NCBI RefSeq assembly: GCF_024498175.1
Contig: NZ_CP101823.1
Span: 2,548,987-2,612,986, forward strand
DNA from: Haloplanus salinarum
GTDB taxonomy: Archaea > Halobacteriota > Halobacteria > Halobacteriales > Haloferacaceae
Length of the DNA: 64,000 nt
Direction: 5' to 3'
In this document: piece by piece, positions 1-8,850 of the stretch
Position numbering within the stretch: the stretch's first letter is position 1
Layout: each line of letters begins with the position of its first letter
Notes under the pieces: generated by a model
Told to the model about the DNA's origin: nothing
Database searches by the model: none
What the model saw: only the letters and a program-made list of their open reading frames with translations
Position numbers and translations under genes: made by a program

Positions 1-379
1 GGTCGACGAGGGCGAAGAGGAGGCCGACCACCAGGATGGTGCTGTACTCGGCGCTGGGGCCGGTGAGGAGGGCGTTCCCGGAGTCGTAGAGGAGTTTCAG
101 TCCGAGGAGGACGAGCACGCCACCGACGAAGAGGGCAGAGAGGGGTTCGAACCGTTCGTGACCGTGCGGATGGGAGGCGTCGGGGTCGTCGTAGACGAAT
201 CGGCCCCAGACGAGGACGACGGCGCTCGCCAGGAGGTCGGCGACCGAGTGGGCGGCGTCGGCCATGAGCGCGAGGCTCCCCGAGAGGACGCCGAGAACCC
301 CCTCGACGACGATCTTGAGGACGTTCGAGACGACGTTGACCCACGACGCCTTCAGGAACGCGGCGCGGTCCCCTGGCAT
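1..379 (-). CDS. Cation diffusion facilitator (CDF) metal exporter, N-terminal part
   Basis: The frame runs from an ATG at 379 to the window edge without a stop, giving the first 126 residues of a cation efflux protein that moves divalent metals out of the cytoplasm in exchange for protons. The visible part contains the CDF hallmarks: an early membrane segment with ALMADAAHSVAD, whose His and Asp residues form the transport metal site, followed by HPHGHERFEPL, a His-rich loop typical of the family, and two further hydrophobic segments. A TATA-like CTTATG at about 405-412 sits 25-30 bp before the start, fitting a leaderless transcript. The C-terminal cytoplasmic domain lies outside the window, so substrate cannot be guessed. 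Confidence 0.9.
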   Translation of the reverse strand, partial: MPGDRAAFLKASWVNVVSNVLKIVVEGVLGVLSGSLALMADAAHSVADLLASAVVLVWGRFVYDDPDASHPHGHERFEPLSALFVGGVLVLLGLKLLYDSGNALLTGPSAEYSTILVVGLLFALVD

Positions 380-451
380 GTGACTCCACCGAGGATCCAG
401 ACCCACATAAGCGGTGTCATTAGTGACGTAGAAGCGAGTTTTCGACTCGGT

Positions 452-1006
452 CTAATCCACGAGTTCGAGCGAGACCGCCCGCTCGTCACCGGGGACGGTG
501 GCGTCGGGCTGCGCGGCGAAGGCCGCGTGGAGGCGGTCGTAGGTATCGGCTACCGCCTCGACGATAACCTTCGTGTCCGCGACGACGGGCATGAAGTTGG
601 TGTCACCGTCCCACCGCGGAACGACGTGTGTGTGAACGTGGTCGTCGATGGAGCCGCCGGCCGGGCCGCCGCCGAGGTTGAGGCCCATGTTGAACGCGTC
701 GGGGTCGAAAGCCGCCTCCATGGCGTCGACGGTGCGCTGTTTGAGGCGGGCGTGATCCAGCAGTTCGTCCGCATCGAGCGCGCGGTAGTCCCCGTCGTGT
801 CGGTCCGGGACCACCATGGCGTGGCCCGGGTTGTACGGGTAGTTGTTCAGGACGACGAAGGCGTGGTCGCTCCGGGCGACGATCAGGTTCTCCCGGTGGT
901 CGTCGCGCTCGGGGAGGACACAGAACGGACAGCCGTCGACGGCGTCGGCGTCGGCGTCGTCGCGGGTCACCCACTCGATGCGCCACGGCGCGAACAGTTG
1001 CTCCAT
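452..1006 (-). CDS. HIT family nucleotide hydrolase/transferase (Ap4A phosphorylase-like)
   Basis: A 184-residue protein of the histidine triad superfamily, which cleaves nucleotide phosphate bonds through a covalent histidine intermediate. The triad is H123-V-H125-T-H127, followed by VVPRWDGDTNFMPV, a stretch typical of the Ap4A-phosphorylase-like branch. A CPFC pair at residues 26-29 probably contributes to a zinc site. The substrate is inferred from family only; dinucleoside polyphosphates or adenylyl conjugates are likely. The start is set by a TATA box (1031-1038) 25 bp upstream with no room for a Shine-Dalgarno leader. The CDF gene follows on the same strand after about 70 bp and has its own promoter. 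Confidence 0.92.
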   Translation of the reverse strand: MEQLFAPWRIEWVTRDDADADAVDGCPFCVLPERDDHRENLIVARSDHAFVVLNNYPYNPGHAMVVPDRHDGDYRALDADELLDHARLKQRTVDAMEAAFDPDAFNMGLNLGGGPAGGSIDDHVHTHVVPRWDGDTNFMPVVADTKVIVEAVADTYDRLHAAFAAQPDATVPGDERAVSLELVD

Positions 1007-1030
1007 GTGGTCGCGGGGGTCGTCCAGCCG

Positions 1031-1038
1031 TATATACC
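1031..1038 (-). promoter_or_regulatory. TATA box of the HIT gene
   Basis: Read on the minus strand this is GGTATATA, centred about 28 bp before the ATG at 1006. The spacing predicts transcription starting at or next to the start codon, a leaderless mRNA as is usual in haloarchaea. Confidence 0.7.
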
Positions 1039-1125
1039 GCCCGCCACGCGACGGGATGCCGGGACGCCGCGGGACGGTGCCCCCGTGTGACGCCCGTCCG
1101 ACAGCGATTGATTCTCACGGGTGAA

Positions 1126-1169
1126 AATCCGGCTGAGGCCGGATTAACCTGGTTTAATCCGGGTTAACC
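1126..1169. promoter_or_regulatory. Cluster of three overlapping inverted repeats upstream of the zinc beta-ribbon gene
   Basis: AATCCGGC (1126-1133) and GCCGGATT (1138-1145) form a perfect 8-bp inverted repeat around TGAG. Overlapping it, GGATTAACC (1141-1149) faces GGTTTAATCC (1151-1160), and a third palindrome GGTTAACC (1162-1169) follows. A TATA-like CTTATG lies at about 1180-1186, so the cluster sits directly upstream of the promoter element of the gene at 1211. The position fits an operator or activator array; no regulator is known. Confidence 0.5.
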
Positions 1170-1210
1170 GAGTGCGGGGCTTATGCGAACGGCACCGAAA
1201 GGGGGTATCG

Positions 1211-1411
1211 ATGAAGGCGAAACGACCGGACCCAGACACTAACCACGAACTGTGTCCTGACTGCGGCCGAGAGACCAGACACACGGTCAGGGTGGAGATA
1301 CGAACGGAGAACCCAGCCTCGGCGAACGCCGCGTTCTCACGGGAACCGTATCGGGTCGCGGTCTGTGCGGTCTGCGAGGCGGAATCGATCCAGCGGATGA
1401 ACGACGCCTAG
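1211..1411 (+). CDS. Small zinc beta-ribbon protein (haloarchaeal family)
   Basis: A 66-residue protein with CPDC near residues 18-21 and CAVC near residues 54-57, spaced as expected for one zinc ribbon. Haloarchaeal genomes carry many such short zinc proteins, most without known function. The ATG at 1211 is preferred over an upstream in-frame ATG at 1172 because the TATA-like box at 1180 is about 27 bp before it and because the extra residues would lie in the promoter region. Its TAG stop shares the bases CTAG (1408-1411) with the TAG stop of the convergent methionine aminopeptidase gene. A nucleic-acid-binding role is only a guess. Confidence 0.75.
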   Translation: MKAKRPDPDTNHELCPDCGRETRHTVRVEIRTENPASANAAFSREPYRVAVCAVCEAESIQRMNDA

Positions 1412-2298
1412 GCGGTCGTTACTTCGCACCCGTCCTCGGTGACGACGAGGGTGTGTTCGGCCTGACTGACGAGACGCCCCGCTTCCTCCTTCAACACGGG
1501 ATAGCCGTGGACGACGTCCTGCTGTTTGAGTCGGCGGAGCGCCATCTCCGTGCGGGGGGCGTCGAACCACCGGGCGGCAAAGGGGAGGGTGCGGTACTCC
1601 TCGGTGATCGTCTCGAGGATCTGCCGGGCCTGTCGGTTGCGGACCGACCGCTCCCGTTCCAAGCCGTAGATCTCCTCCTTGTTCCCCTCGCGCACCTTGC
1701 CGCGGCCGTCGGTGGCGAACGGTTCGATGGCGATCACGTCGCCGACAGCGAGTTCGGCCCCGTGGTCGACGCCGCGGTTGGGAACGCTCGGCCCCGTGTG
1801 GGCGTCCCACTGCTCGACGCCGTGGCCGGAGAGGTTGAGGACGGGCGTGTAGCCGTACCCCCGGATCACCTCCTCGATCTCGGCGCCGATCGTCCCCGTG
1901 TCCACGCCCGGGGCGACGGCGTCGACGGCGACGTCGAGCGCCTCCTCGGCGGCCTCCACGAGTTCGGGGTTGCCCGAGAGGTCGACCGTCGTCGCGGCGT
2001 CGGCGATGTAGCCGTCGACGTGGACGCCTACGTCGAGACAGACCATCTCCTCGCCGAACTCCGCGTCGTCGTCGCGGCCGGGCGTCGAGTGGCTGGCCTC
2101 CTCGTCGACGCTGATGTTGACGGGGAACGCGGGGCCGTCGGCCAACTCGTCGATCCGGTCCTCGGCGTGTTCCGCGACTTCGAGGTGGGTGACGCCCGGT
2201 TCGATCATCTCGGCCGCCTCGTCGAGGACGGTACGCAACGCCTCGCCGGCTCGGCGATACTTCTCGACGGTCTCCTCGTCGAGGGATCCAACGCTCAT
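1408..2298 (-). CDS. map: Methionine aminopeptidase, type II
   Basis: A 296-residue M24 family enzyme that removes the initiator methionine from nascent proteins. By comparison with type II enzymes the binuclear metal ligands are D89 and D100 (LDVGVHVDGYIAD), H159 (SGHG), E192 (IEPF) and E281 (SQAEHT), with the catalytic histidine at H70 (EEASHSTP). The insert between H159 and E192 is the type II feature typical of archaea and eukaryotes. The length is normal for an archaeal MetAP. Start ATG at 2298 gives MSVGSLDEE. It stands alone, with a decayed gene upstream and a convergent small gene downstream. Confidence 0.96.
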   Translation of the reverse strand: MSVGSLDEETVEKYRRAGEALRTVLDEAAEMIEPGVTHLEVAEHAEDRIDELADGPAFPVNISVDEEASHSTPGRDDDAEFGEEMVCLDVGVHVDGYIADAATTVDLSGNPELVEAAEEALDVAVDAVAPGVDTGTIGAEIEEVIRGYGYTPVLNLSGHGVEQWDAHTGPSVPNRGVDHGAELAVGDVIAIEPFATDGRGKVREGNKEEIYGLERERSVRNRQARQILETITEEYRTLPFAARWFDAPRTEMALRRLKQQDVVHGYPVLKEEAGRLVSQAEHTLVVTEDGCEVTTA

Positions 2299-2355
2299 GG
2301 CCGCTATTGACCCGAGTCGGGGAAAGAGGTTGCGGCATCGGCGGCCGCGGCGCCG

Positions 2356-2618
2356 TCACGCTTCGGCGACCCGCACCTGCATCGACGCGCTGTTGAACGC
2401 GCTCCCGACGCCGACGTCGTCACGGACGATCAGCCCCGCCGTCGACCCCGTCGCGTCCTCGAACGCCTCGATGTGGCGCCGTCCGCTCGGCGGCGGCGCC
2501 GACGGTGCGGTCGCTGGTCATACAGCCGGCGTCGACGCGGCTCCCGTCCGCGGCGTCGGCGAGGAGCGCCGCGCGGGGTCGTCGGGGGGACGCCCGCGCC
2601 GCCGTGGATGACGCGCAT
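2356..2618 (-). pseudogene. Remnant of an isoaspartyl peptidase / plant-type L-asparaginase gene
   Basis: Read on the minus strand from an ATG at 2618, the first codons give MRVIHGGAG, the typical start of Ntn-hydrolase isoaspartyl peptidases. A shift of frame then gives VDAGCMTSDRTVGAAA, matching the internal DAGIMTSD..VGAA block of the family. A further shift gives HIEAFEDATGSTAGLIV and a tail with GVGSAFNSASMQ, matching the family C-terminus, ending at a TGA (2356-2358). Three recognisable blocks in order are squeezed into 263 bp instead of about 850 bp, and the catalytic Thr region is missing. This indicates large internal deletions plus frameshifts. Recognition is by remembered family motifs, not by alignment. 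Confidence 0.75.
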
Positions 2619-2722
2619 GGTCGATGGATGGCAGGGAGACGGATTTTACCCTCGCCTGGCCGACCGGGGGGTTCCGGAATAACGGCAGTTCTTTCACGCT
2701 GGTCGGTGAACTGCGCGACGAT

Positions 2723-3982
<1,260 letters not shown>

Positions 3983-4026
3983 CCGGCCCGGTCGCGCCGC
4001 CCCGTCGCGGGCGATTCCTGCACGCA

Positions 4027-4033
4027 TTTATAC
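4027..4033 (+). promoter_or_regulatory. TATA box of adk
   Basis: TTTATAC centred about 25 bp before the adk ATG at 4054 predicts a leaderless transcript. The GGAGGGGG between the box and the start resembles a Shine-Dalgarno sequence but would be largely outside such a transcript. Confidence 0.65.
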
Positions 4034-4053
4034 TCGGAGGGGGTGCTATCCGT

Positions 4054-4701
4054 ATGAGCGAGCCACACGTGCTGTTGCTCGGGGCACCGGGTGCGGGCAA
4101 GGGAACGCAGAGCAAGCGCCTCGCCGAGGCGTTCGACATCGAACACGTCACCACGGGCGATGCCCTCCGGACGAACAAGGACATGGACATCGGCCACATG
4201 GACACCGAGTACGACACGCCGCGGGCCTACATGGAGGCGGGCGAACTCGTCCCCGACGCGGTGGTCAACGAGATCGTCAAGACGGCACTGGAGGAGGCGG
4301 ACGGCTACGTCCTCGACGGCTACCCGCGCAACCTCGATCAGGCCGAGTACCTCTCCGAGATCACCGACCTCGACGTCGTCGTCTTCCTCGACGTGAACGA
4401 GTCGGAACTCGTCGACCGGCTCACCGGACGGCGGGTCTGTGACGAGTGTGGCGCAAACTACCACGTCGAGTTCAGCCCGCCGGCGACCGAGGGCGTCTGC
4501 GACGACTGCGGCGGCGACCTGATCCAGCGGGACGACGACACCGAGGAGACCGTCCGCGAACGCCTCCAAGTGTACGAGGACAACACCGCGCCGGTCGTCG
4601 AACATTACCGCGAGGCGGGCATCCTGGTCGAAGTCGACGGCGAGGGGACGCCCGACGAGGTCTTCGAGTCGATCAGCGACGAGGTCGACGCCGCGATCTG
4701 A
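4054..4701 (+). CDS. adk: Adenylate kinase (long form with zinc-binding lid)
   Basis: A 215-residue enzyme interconverting ATP, ADP and AMP. The P-loop GAPGAGKGT is at residues 10-18, [10 protein letters not shown] is the AMP-side motif, and [14 protein letters not shown] opens the lid. The lid holds two Cys pairs (CDEC and CDDC) that would bind zinc, as in Gram-positive and haloarchaeal enzymes. This is the bacterial-type enzyme rather than the short trimeric archaeal one. It heads the cluster adk - membrane protein - EMC3-like insertase - cmk - truB, a remnant of the archaeal secY/adk/cmk/cbf5 ribosomal-protein neighbourhood, which ties nucleotide supply to membrane insertion and rRNA modification. 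Confidence 0.96.
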   Translation: MSEPHVLLLGAPGAGKGTQSKRLAEAFDIEHVTTGDALRTNKDMDIGHMDTEYDTPRAYMEAGELVPDAVVNEIVKTALEEADGYVLDGYPRNLDQAEYLSEITDLDVVVFLDVNESELVDRLTGRRVCDECGANYHVEFSPPATEGVCDDCGGDLIQRDDDTEETVRERLQVYEDNTAPVVEHYREAGILVEVDGEGTPDEVFESISDEVDAAI

Positions 4702-4710
4702 CGGGAAGCC

Positions 4711-4716
4711 TATATC
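4711..4716 (+). promoter_or_regulatory. TATA box of the membrane protein gene at 4741
   Basis: TATATC lies 25-30 bp before the GTG at 4741 and supports that GTG as the real, leaderless start. Confidence 0.6.
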
Positions 4717-4740
4717 TCGCTGGCGATCGGAGGCGCTCGT

Positions 4741-5169
4741 GTGAACGCGACCACGCACCGACGGCTGTGTGGCGTCCTCGGCCTCGGCCTGCTGACGGTG
4801 GTCGGTGGCGGGCTCGCCCTCGTCGGCGCGGCCCCGTTCGGCACGCCGACGCTCGCCGTCCAGGTCGTCCTCGTCGGCGCCGCGGGGGCGCTCGACGTCG
4901 TCGCCGCGTTCGGGAACCCGGTGACCGCCCGGATCGACTGGTTCCGGCTGAGCGGGGCGGCGAACGTCGCGCTCGGACTGGCGCTTCCGGTCGGGATCCT
5001 CGGCTGGGAGGGCGGCGCCGGCGGCACCCTGCTGCTCGCCGTCACGGCGGTCGGCGGGCTCTCGCTCGCCGCCGTCGGCGTCGACATGTGGTGTTGTGCC
5101 GGCAAACACGTCTACGAGCGGCCGCTGGACGCCGACACGGATCCCGCCACGGGTTCCGGCGACCGGTGA
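4741..5169 (+). CDS. Four-helix membrane protein of unknown function, between adk and the EMC3-like gene
   Basis: A 142-residue protein starting at GTG. Hydrophobic segments at about residues 8-30, 37-57, 70-88 and 94-113 predict four membrane helices with short loops. An adjacent Cys pair, MWCCAGKH, follows the last helix at the membrane edge, and a short acidic tail ends the protein. I recognise no family. Its place inside the adk/EMC3/cmk/truB cluster and its own TATA box suggest a lineage-specific insertion into a conserved operon. A role in membrane insertion with its neighbour is conceivable but unsupported by any motif. Confidence 0.7.
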   Translation: MNATTHRRLCGVLGLGLLTVVGGGLALVGAAPFGTPTLAVQVVLVGAAGALDVVAAFGNPVTARIDWFRLSGAANVALGLALPVGILGWEGGAGGTLLLAVTAVGGLSLAAVGVDMWCCAGKHVYERPLDADTDPATGSGDR

Positions 5170-5231
5170 CGGGGGGTGCCGCCGGCGACGGAGTAAAAGG
5201 TTCATAACCGGTGGGGGGTTACTCGGTGGCA

Positions 5232-6128
5232 ATGGCACGGATCGAGCAGAAGGTGCGGGACCTCGTCTCCGACGACGCGGGGATGGAGTCGGTCGTCCGG
5301 ACGGTCCTCGACCGTGCGGACGACGGCGAGGTCAAGTGGGTCGACGTCCGCGACGACGTATCGAGCGGACAGTGGGGCCGCCTGATCGAGAAGGGGGTGC
5401 TGGTCGACGGCGAGTCCGGGTTCAGACTGGCCGATCCCGAGGCGACCCGCGAGGCACTCGAGAACGGATCGACGACCGCGACGGCCTCGACGGACGACGA
5501 GGACGACTCGTCGTGGTCGACGTGGGACAAGGGAGCGGCGGTGCTCAGTGTGGGGCTCATGGCCGGCTACTCGTGGTCGCCGCTACGCAACATCATCGGC
5601 AACGCCATGGACGTCGCCCTCGGACCGCTGAACACGGCGCTTCCCTTCTACGCCGTCGTCATGATCCTCGCGGTGGTGACGGGACTGTACTCGACGCTCC
5701 TGCAGGCGAACCTGATGGACTCCGAGAAGATGGGCGAGTACCAGGAGAAGATGCAGGAGATCCAGGAGCGACGCAAGGCGGCCAAGGAACGGGGCGACGA
5801 CGAGGCCCTCGACCGCATCCAGGACGAGCAGATGGAGGCCATGGGCGATCAGATGGGCATGTTCAAAGAGCAGTTCCGTCCCATGGTGTGGATCATGTTT
5901 CTCACCATCCCCGTCTTCCTCTGGATGTACTGGAAGGTGGGGATCGGTGACCCCTCCAGCGGGCAGTTCGGGACGATCGTCCTCCCTTTCCGGGGGACCG
6001 TCGCGTGGAAGGAACAGATCCTCGGGCCGATCCAGGTGTGGATCGTCTGGTATTTCGTCTGCTCGATGGGCTTCACCCAGATCATCCGCAAGGGCCTGAA
6101 CATCGACATCAGCCCGACCGGCACCTGA
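5232..6128 (+). CDS. DUF106 / EMC3-TMCO1-like membrane insertase
   Basis: A 298-residue member of the archaeal YidC/Oxa1-superfamily branch (DUF106), homologous to EMC3 and TMCO1, which help insert membrane proteins. The N-terminal ~95 residues are soluble and acidic, a haloarchaeal extension. A first helix comes after WSTWDKGAAV. Then a core helix (PFYAVVMILAVVTGLYSTLL) is followed by a charged coiled coil rich in Met, Glu and Arg (SEKMGEYQEKMQEIQERRK), which in this family contacts the ribosome or nascent chain. Two more helices (MVWIMFLTIPVFLWMY and IQVWIVWYFVCSMGFTQI) end the protein. ATG 5232 is preferred; an in-frame GTG at 5226 is possible. An EMC6-like protein is encoded at 52154. Confidence 0.9.
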   Translation: MARIEQKVRDLVSDDAGMESVVRTVLDRADDGEVKWVDVRDDVSSGQWGRLIEKGVLVDGESGFRLADPEATREALENGSTTATASTDDEDDSSWSTWDKGAAVLSVGLMAGYSWSPLRNIIGNAMDVALGPLNTALPFYAVVMILAVVTGLYSTLLQANLMDSEKMGEYQEKMQEIQERRKAAKERGDDEALDRIQDEQMEAMGDQMGMFKEQFRPMVWIMFLTIPVFLWMYWKVGIGDPSSGQFGTIVLPFRGTVAWKEQILGPIQVWIVWYFVCSMGFTQIIRKGLNIDISPTGT

Positions 6129-6190
6129 TACCGTCCCCGTGTCGGATCCACCGATCGGACAGGACGCCCGCAAAACGAAGTGAACATACT

Positions 6191-6196
6191 CTTTTA
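6191..6196 (+). promoter_or_regulatory. TATA box of the cmk-truB unit
   Basis: CTTTTA, preceded by CATA, is centred 26 bp before the cmk ATG at 6219, the usual haloarchaeal spacing for a leaderless message. No comparable box precedes truB, whose start overlaps the cmk stop. Confidence 0.6.
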
Positions 6197-6218
6197 GACG
6201 GCCGCCATCAGTAGCGAT

Positions 6219-6800
6219 ATGTTACTCACCGTGTCCGGACCGGCGGGCAGTGGGAAGAGCACTACCGCCGCCGGGCTCGCGGAGGCGCTGGATCTGGAGC
6301 ACGTCAGCGGTGGCGACATCTTCCGCGACCTGGCGGCCGAACGGGGGTACTCGCCGGTCGAGTTCAACGAGCTCGCCGAGGAGGACGAACGGATCGACCG
6401 CGACCTCGACCGCCGCCTGTACGAGATCGCCCGGGATCGGGACGACCTCGTCCTCGAATCCAGGCTCGCGGGGTGGCTCGCCGGCGACCACGCCGACTTC
6501 CGCCTCTGGCTGGACGCCCCGATCGACGTCCGGGGCGCCCGCATCGCCGACCGCGAGGGGAAGTCAGTCCAGCGCGCCCGCGAGGAGACGGAACGACGCG
6601 AGCGAAGCGAGCACAAGCGCTACGCCGACTACTACGGCATCGATATCGACGACCTCTCGATCTACGATTTCGTCGTGAACACCGCACGGTGGACCGCCGA
6701 GGACGTACACGCGATCCTCACGAGCGCGATCGAACGTTACGACCCGGCGGCCGACGAGGGACGCTACCCAGTCGCCGTTGTCGACGATTTCCAGCCGTGA
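6219..6800 (+). CDS. cmk: Cytidylate kinase (archaeal type)
   Basis: A 193-residue kinase phosphorylating CMP/dCMP. It has the P-loop GPAGSGKST at residues 7-15, the short [14 protein letters not shown] motif of archaeal CMP kinases, [11 protein letters not shown] in the NMP site and RIADREGKS in the lid. The archaeal form lacks the long insertion of E. coli Cmk, and the length fits. The stop codon TGA overlaps the GTG start of truB in the tetranucleotide GTGA, so the two genes are translationally coupled. This pairing is conserved in archaea and places pyrimidine salvage next to rRNA and tRNA pseudouridylation. Confidence 0.94.
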   Translation: MLLTVSGPAGSGKSTTAAGLAEALDLEHVSGGDIFRDLAAERGYSPVEFNELAEEDERIDRDLDRRLYEIARDRDDLVLESRLAGWLAGDHADFRLWLDAPIDVRGARIADREGKSVQRAREETERRERSEHKRYADYYGIDIDDLSIYDFVVNTARWTAEDVHAILTSAIERYDPAADEGRYPVAVVDDFQP

Positions 6801-7666
6801 GCCTCCGCGATCCACCCGGCGACCGGTCGCTCGACGACCGCCTCGCGTTCGGCGTCGTCAACCTCGACAAGCCACCCGGCCCCTCCGCACACCAGGTGGC
6901 CGGGTGGGTGCGCGACATGGCGGGCGTCGACCGGGCCGCCCACGCGGGCACGCTCGACCCGAAGGTGACCGGCTGTCTGCCGACGATGCTCGGCGACGCC
7001 ACCCGCCTCGCGCCCGTCTTCCTCGAAGGGCGCAAGGAGTACGTCGCAGTCCTCGAACTCCACGGCTCGCCGCCGGCCGACCTCGAAGATATCCTCGCCG
7101 AGTTCGAGGGCGACATCTACCAGAAACCGCCGCGCAAGAGCGCCGTCTCCCGCCGGCTCCGTACCCGCCGCGTCCACGCCCTCGACCTCCTCGAAACCCG
7201 GGACCGACAGGCCCTCGTCCGCATCGAGTGTGCGAGCGGGACCTACGTCCGGAAGCTCTGTCACGACCTCGGCCTCGCGCTCGGCACCGGTGCCCACATG
7301 GGCGACCTCCGGCGGACGGCCACCGATCCCTTCGACGACCGCGACCTCGTGACGCTCCACGACCTCGCCGACGCCCTCGCCTTCGCCGAGGCGGGCGACG
7401 AGACACCGCTGCGGGAGGTCGTCGCCCCCGCGGAGCGCGTCCTCGACGACCTGCCCGCCGTGACGATCGCCCCCAGCGCCGCCGAACAGGTGGCGACCGG
7501 CGCCCCCGTCTACGCCCCCGGCGTCCTCGACGCCGACGACGCGCCGCGGGACGCCCTCGTCGCCTGTGTCACCCCCGACGGGTCGGCAGTCTGTCTCGGC
7601 CGACTCGTCGGCGACCCCGGGGCCGAGTCGGGCGTCGTCGTCGACCTCGAACGGGTGCTGGTGTGA
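6797..7666 (+). CDS. truB: tRNA/rRNA pseudouridine synthase TruB/Cbf5
   Basis: A 289-residue pseudouridine synthase, the catalytic subunit of archaeal H/ACA RNPs. The catalytic Asp is D54 in [19 protein letters not shown] and the [16 protein letters not shown] block complete the TruB fold, and residues from about 210 to the end ([19 protein letters not shown] onward) form a PUA domain. The start is the GTG at 6797 inside the cmk stop; upstream in-frame codons overlap cmk in another frame and are not family-like. It is somewhat shorter than most Cbf5 proteins at the N-terminus. tRNA-Pro follows 47 bp downstream in the same direction. Confidence 0.94.
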   Translation: MSLRDPPGDRSLDDRLAFGVVNLDKPPGPSAHQVAGWVRDMAGVDRAAHAGTLDPKVTGCLPTMLGDATRLAPVFLEGRKEYVAVLELHGSPPADLEDILAEFEGDIYQKPPRKSAVSRRLRTRRVHALDLLETRDRQALVRIECASGTYVRKLCHDLGLALGTGAHMGDLRRTATDPFDDRDLVTLHDLADALAFAEAGDETPLREVVAPAERVLDDLPAVTIAPSAAEQVATGAPVYAPGVLDADDAPRDALVACVTPDGSAVCLGRLVGDPGAESGVVVDLERVLV

Positions 7667-7713
7667 GGCTGAAACGACACGCTTAACCCGGACACCACCG
7701 TGCCTCGAAACGC

Positions 7714-7784
7714 GGGACCGTGGGGTAGTGGTATCCTCTGCGCATGGGGTGCGTTGGACCCGTGTTCGAATCACGGCGGTCCCA
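7714..7784 (+). tRNA. tRNA-Pro (anticodon GGG), no intron
   Basis: Acceptor arms GGGACCG (7714-7720) and CGGTCCC (7777-7783) pair fully and are followed by discriminator A. The T arm is CCGTG-TTCGAAT-CACGG, and the D arm is GGGTAGTGGTATCC. The anticodon loop ATGGGGT places GGG after T33, giving proline; the stem TGCGC/GCGTT has a wobble and one mismatch at its base. CCA is not encoded. A T-run (GTTTTA) follows. The last 16 bases are repeated at 10994-11009, marking the tRNA as the integration site of the element downstream. Confidence 0.93.
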
Positions 7785-7787
7785 CTC
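7769..7787 (+). repeat. Attachment site copy 1 (tRNA-Pro 3' end)
   Basis: The first copy of the 19-bp repeat covers the end of the T loop, the 3' strand of the T stem, the acceptor 3' strand, the discriminator and CTC beyond. The tRNA is complete here. Confidence 0.85.
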
Positions 7788-8022
7788 GGTTTTACAGGCG
7801 AACCACCTCTATAACAACAGCTAATACTTGGTACTGCGTGAACAGCGTTGACTGGTAGCGCGGTACCCGTTCGTGTGAACGGGCGATTAGTTGCCCCCTC
7901 TATTCCAGAGTGATTTCACGGTGGTCACTGCCAAATCGGTGACGGGGGTCTTCCCTCGTACCCGTTCCCGAGAATCACATAGATTCGCCTTTCACAGGCT
8001 AATACCTAACTTGTCGGCGGAT
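7788..8022. other. Gap without a convincing gene; one strong hairpin
   Basis: This 235-bp low-GC stretch separates the tRNA from the first element gene. CCCGTTC and GAACGGG (about 7867-7884) form a perfect 7-bp stem with loop GTGT. TAATACC near 8000 is a plausible TATA box for the gene at 8023. An open frame from 7891 crosses the gap, but only its part from 8023 looks like protein. I see no RNA gene. Confidence 0.4.
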
Positions 8023-8346
8023 ATGCCTCAAATAATCGAAATTGAACTCGAAATCACCCTCTTCAGGGGAGAACACACGATGGAGTTCTCAGATGTCGTG
8101 GATGAGGGTGAGCCCACGGTACTCGTTGGTGAGGGCGATTCGGACTGGAAAATGGAGATTACTCCAGAAGAGGTGACTCAGGCCGCGGATATCGAGGCCG
8201 GTGACAAGTGCCCTGTCTGTGGCGATTTGACTGATGAGATCGTACCCGCGAAGAGAATTGGAGAGACGATTGATGTGGATCGTGTCTGCGTCGCGGATTC
8301 CGAAATTGAGGGCAGTGACTGCATTGTATACTTCCATCAGAAATAG
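8023..8346 (+). CDS. Small zinc-motif protein of unknown function, element-borne
   Basis: A 107-residue acidic protein. A single CPVCGDLTDE motif and a second Cys further on (RVCVADSEI) could hold a zinc ion. The first half (IEIELEITLFRGEHTM and following) is predicted beta-rich. ATG 8023 is preferred because TAATACC lies about 20-25 bp before it; ATG 8080 is an alternative. I recognise no family. Its codons are AT-richer than those of the flanking chromosome, in line with transfer on the integrated element. Confidence 0.6.
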   Translation: MPQIIEIELEITLFRGEHTMEFSDVVDEGEPTVLVGEGDSDWKMEITPEEVTQAADIEAGDKCPVCGDLTDEIVPAKRIGETIDVDRVCVADSEIEGSDCIVYFHQK

Positions 8347-8451
8347 CGAGAGATCCATGACGATAGCAATCGATGAGTGTGACCGAGAACACAATCGAAG
8401 TCAGACATCAGGATTAGATATTTACCTCCGGTTGTTGCCACATTAGGCAGA

Positions 8452-8709
8452 ATGGACTTTGAGGATGCGGAACTGGAAATGGGGCCTAATCAAGTCAACC
8501 ACAAGCGGTACTTCATTTGTACGTACGAGTTACCAGAGGACAGTAACAGAATCTACCACGAAGATCCGACCTGCTCGTTAATTCACAGCGGAAGCGATGT
8601 ACCCTTTGAAGCACTTGCGACCGTGTTTGTCCCCGAGGCAGCGAATAGGAGTGGTCTCACTTTCTGCAGTCGGTGTGCTCAGGTAACGCAAGAAGAAACC
8701 GAGGAGTAG
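8452..8709 (+). CDS. Small Cys-containing protein of unknown function, element-borne
   Basis: An 85-residue acidic protein with one Cys in FICTYEL, one in DPTCSLIH and a CSRC pair near the C-terminus, which could form a zinc site. GATATTTA at about 8417-8424 is a good TATA box 28 bp before the ATG, supporting a leaderless gene. No family is recognised. It shares the small size, the Cys pairs and the lower GC of the preceding gene, so both may belong to the cargo of the element. Confidence 0.6.
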   Translation: MDFEDAELEMGPNQVNHKRYFICTYELPEDSNRIYHEDPTCSLIHSGSDVPFEALATVFVPEAANRSGLTFCSRCAQVTQEETEE

Positions 8710-8850
8710 CTCAGTCTCAACGACCGGCCGTTTGTTTTGACCGAGAAGCACGGAAAGTCAGACACGATCGCCCTCGACGCCGGCCCGATCACGGTCGAAA
8801 GTACTAGATGCTCACGGTTCTTTGACTGATTTGTGAGGTGATCGGACGCG

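Noticed and set aside
7714-7784. tRNA-Met with anticodon CAT (the bases CAT occur in the loop region)
   Set aside because: Only the fold with loop ATGGGGT pairs the anticodon stem and puts T at position 33, which gives GGG (proline).
7867-7884. The CCCGTTC/GAACGGG hairpin as a third nested-palindrome copy
   Set aside because: It lacks the outer GTAAGTC and AAACAGTTAC boxes and does not follow a stop codon.
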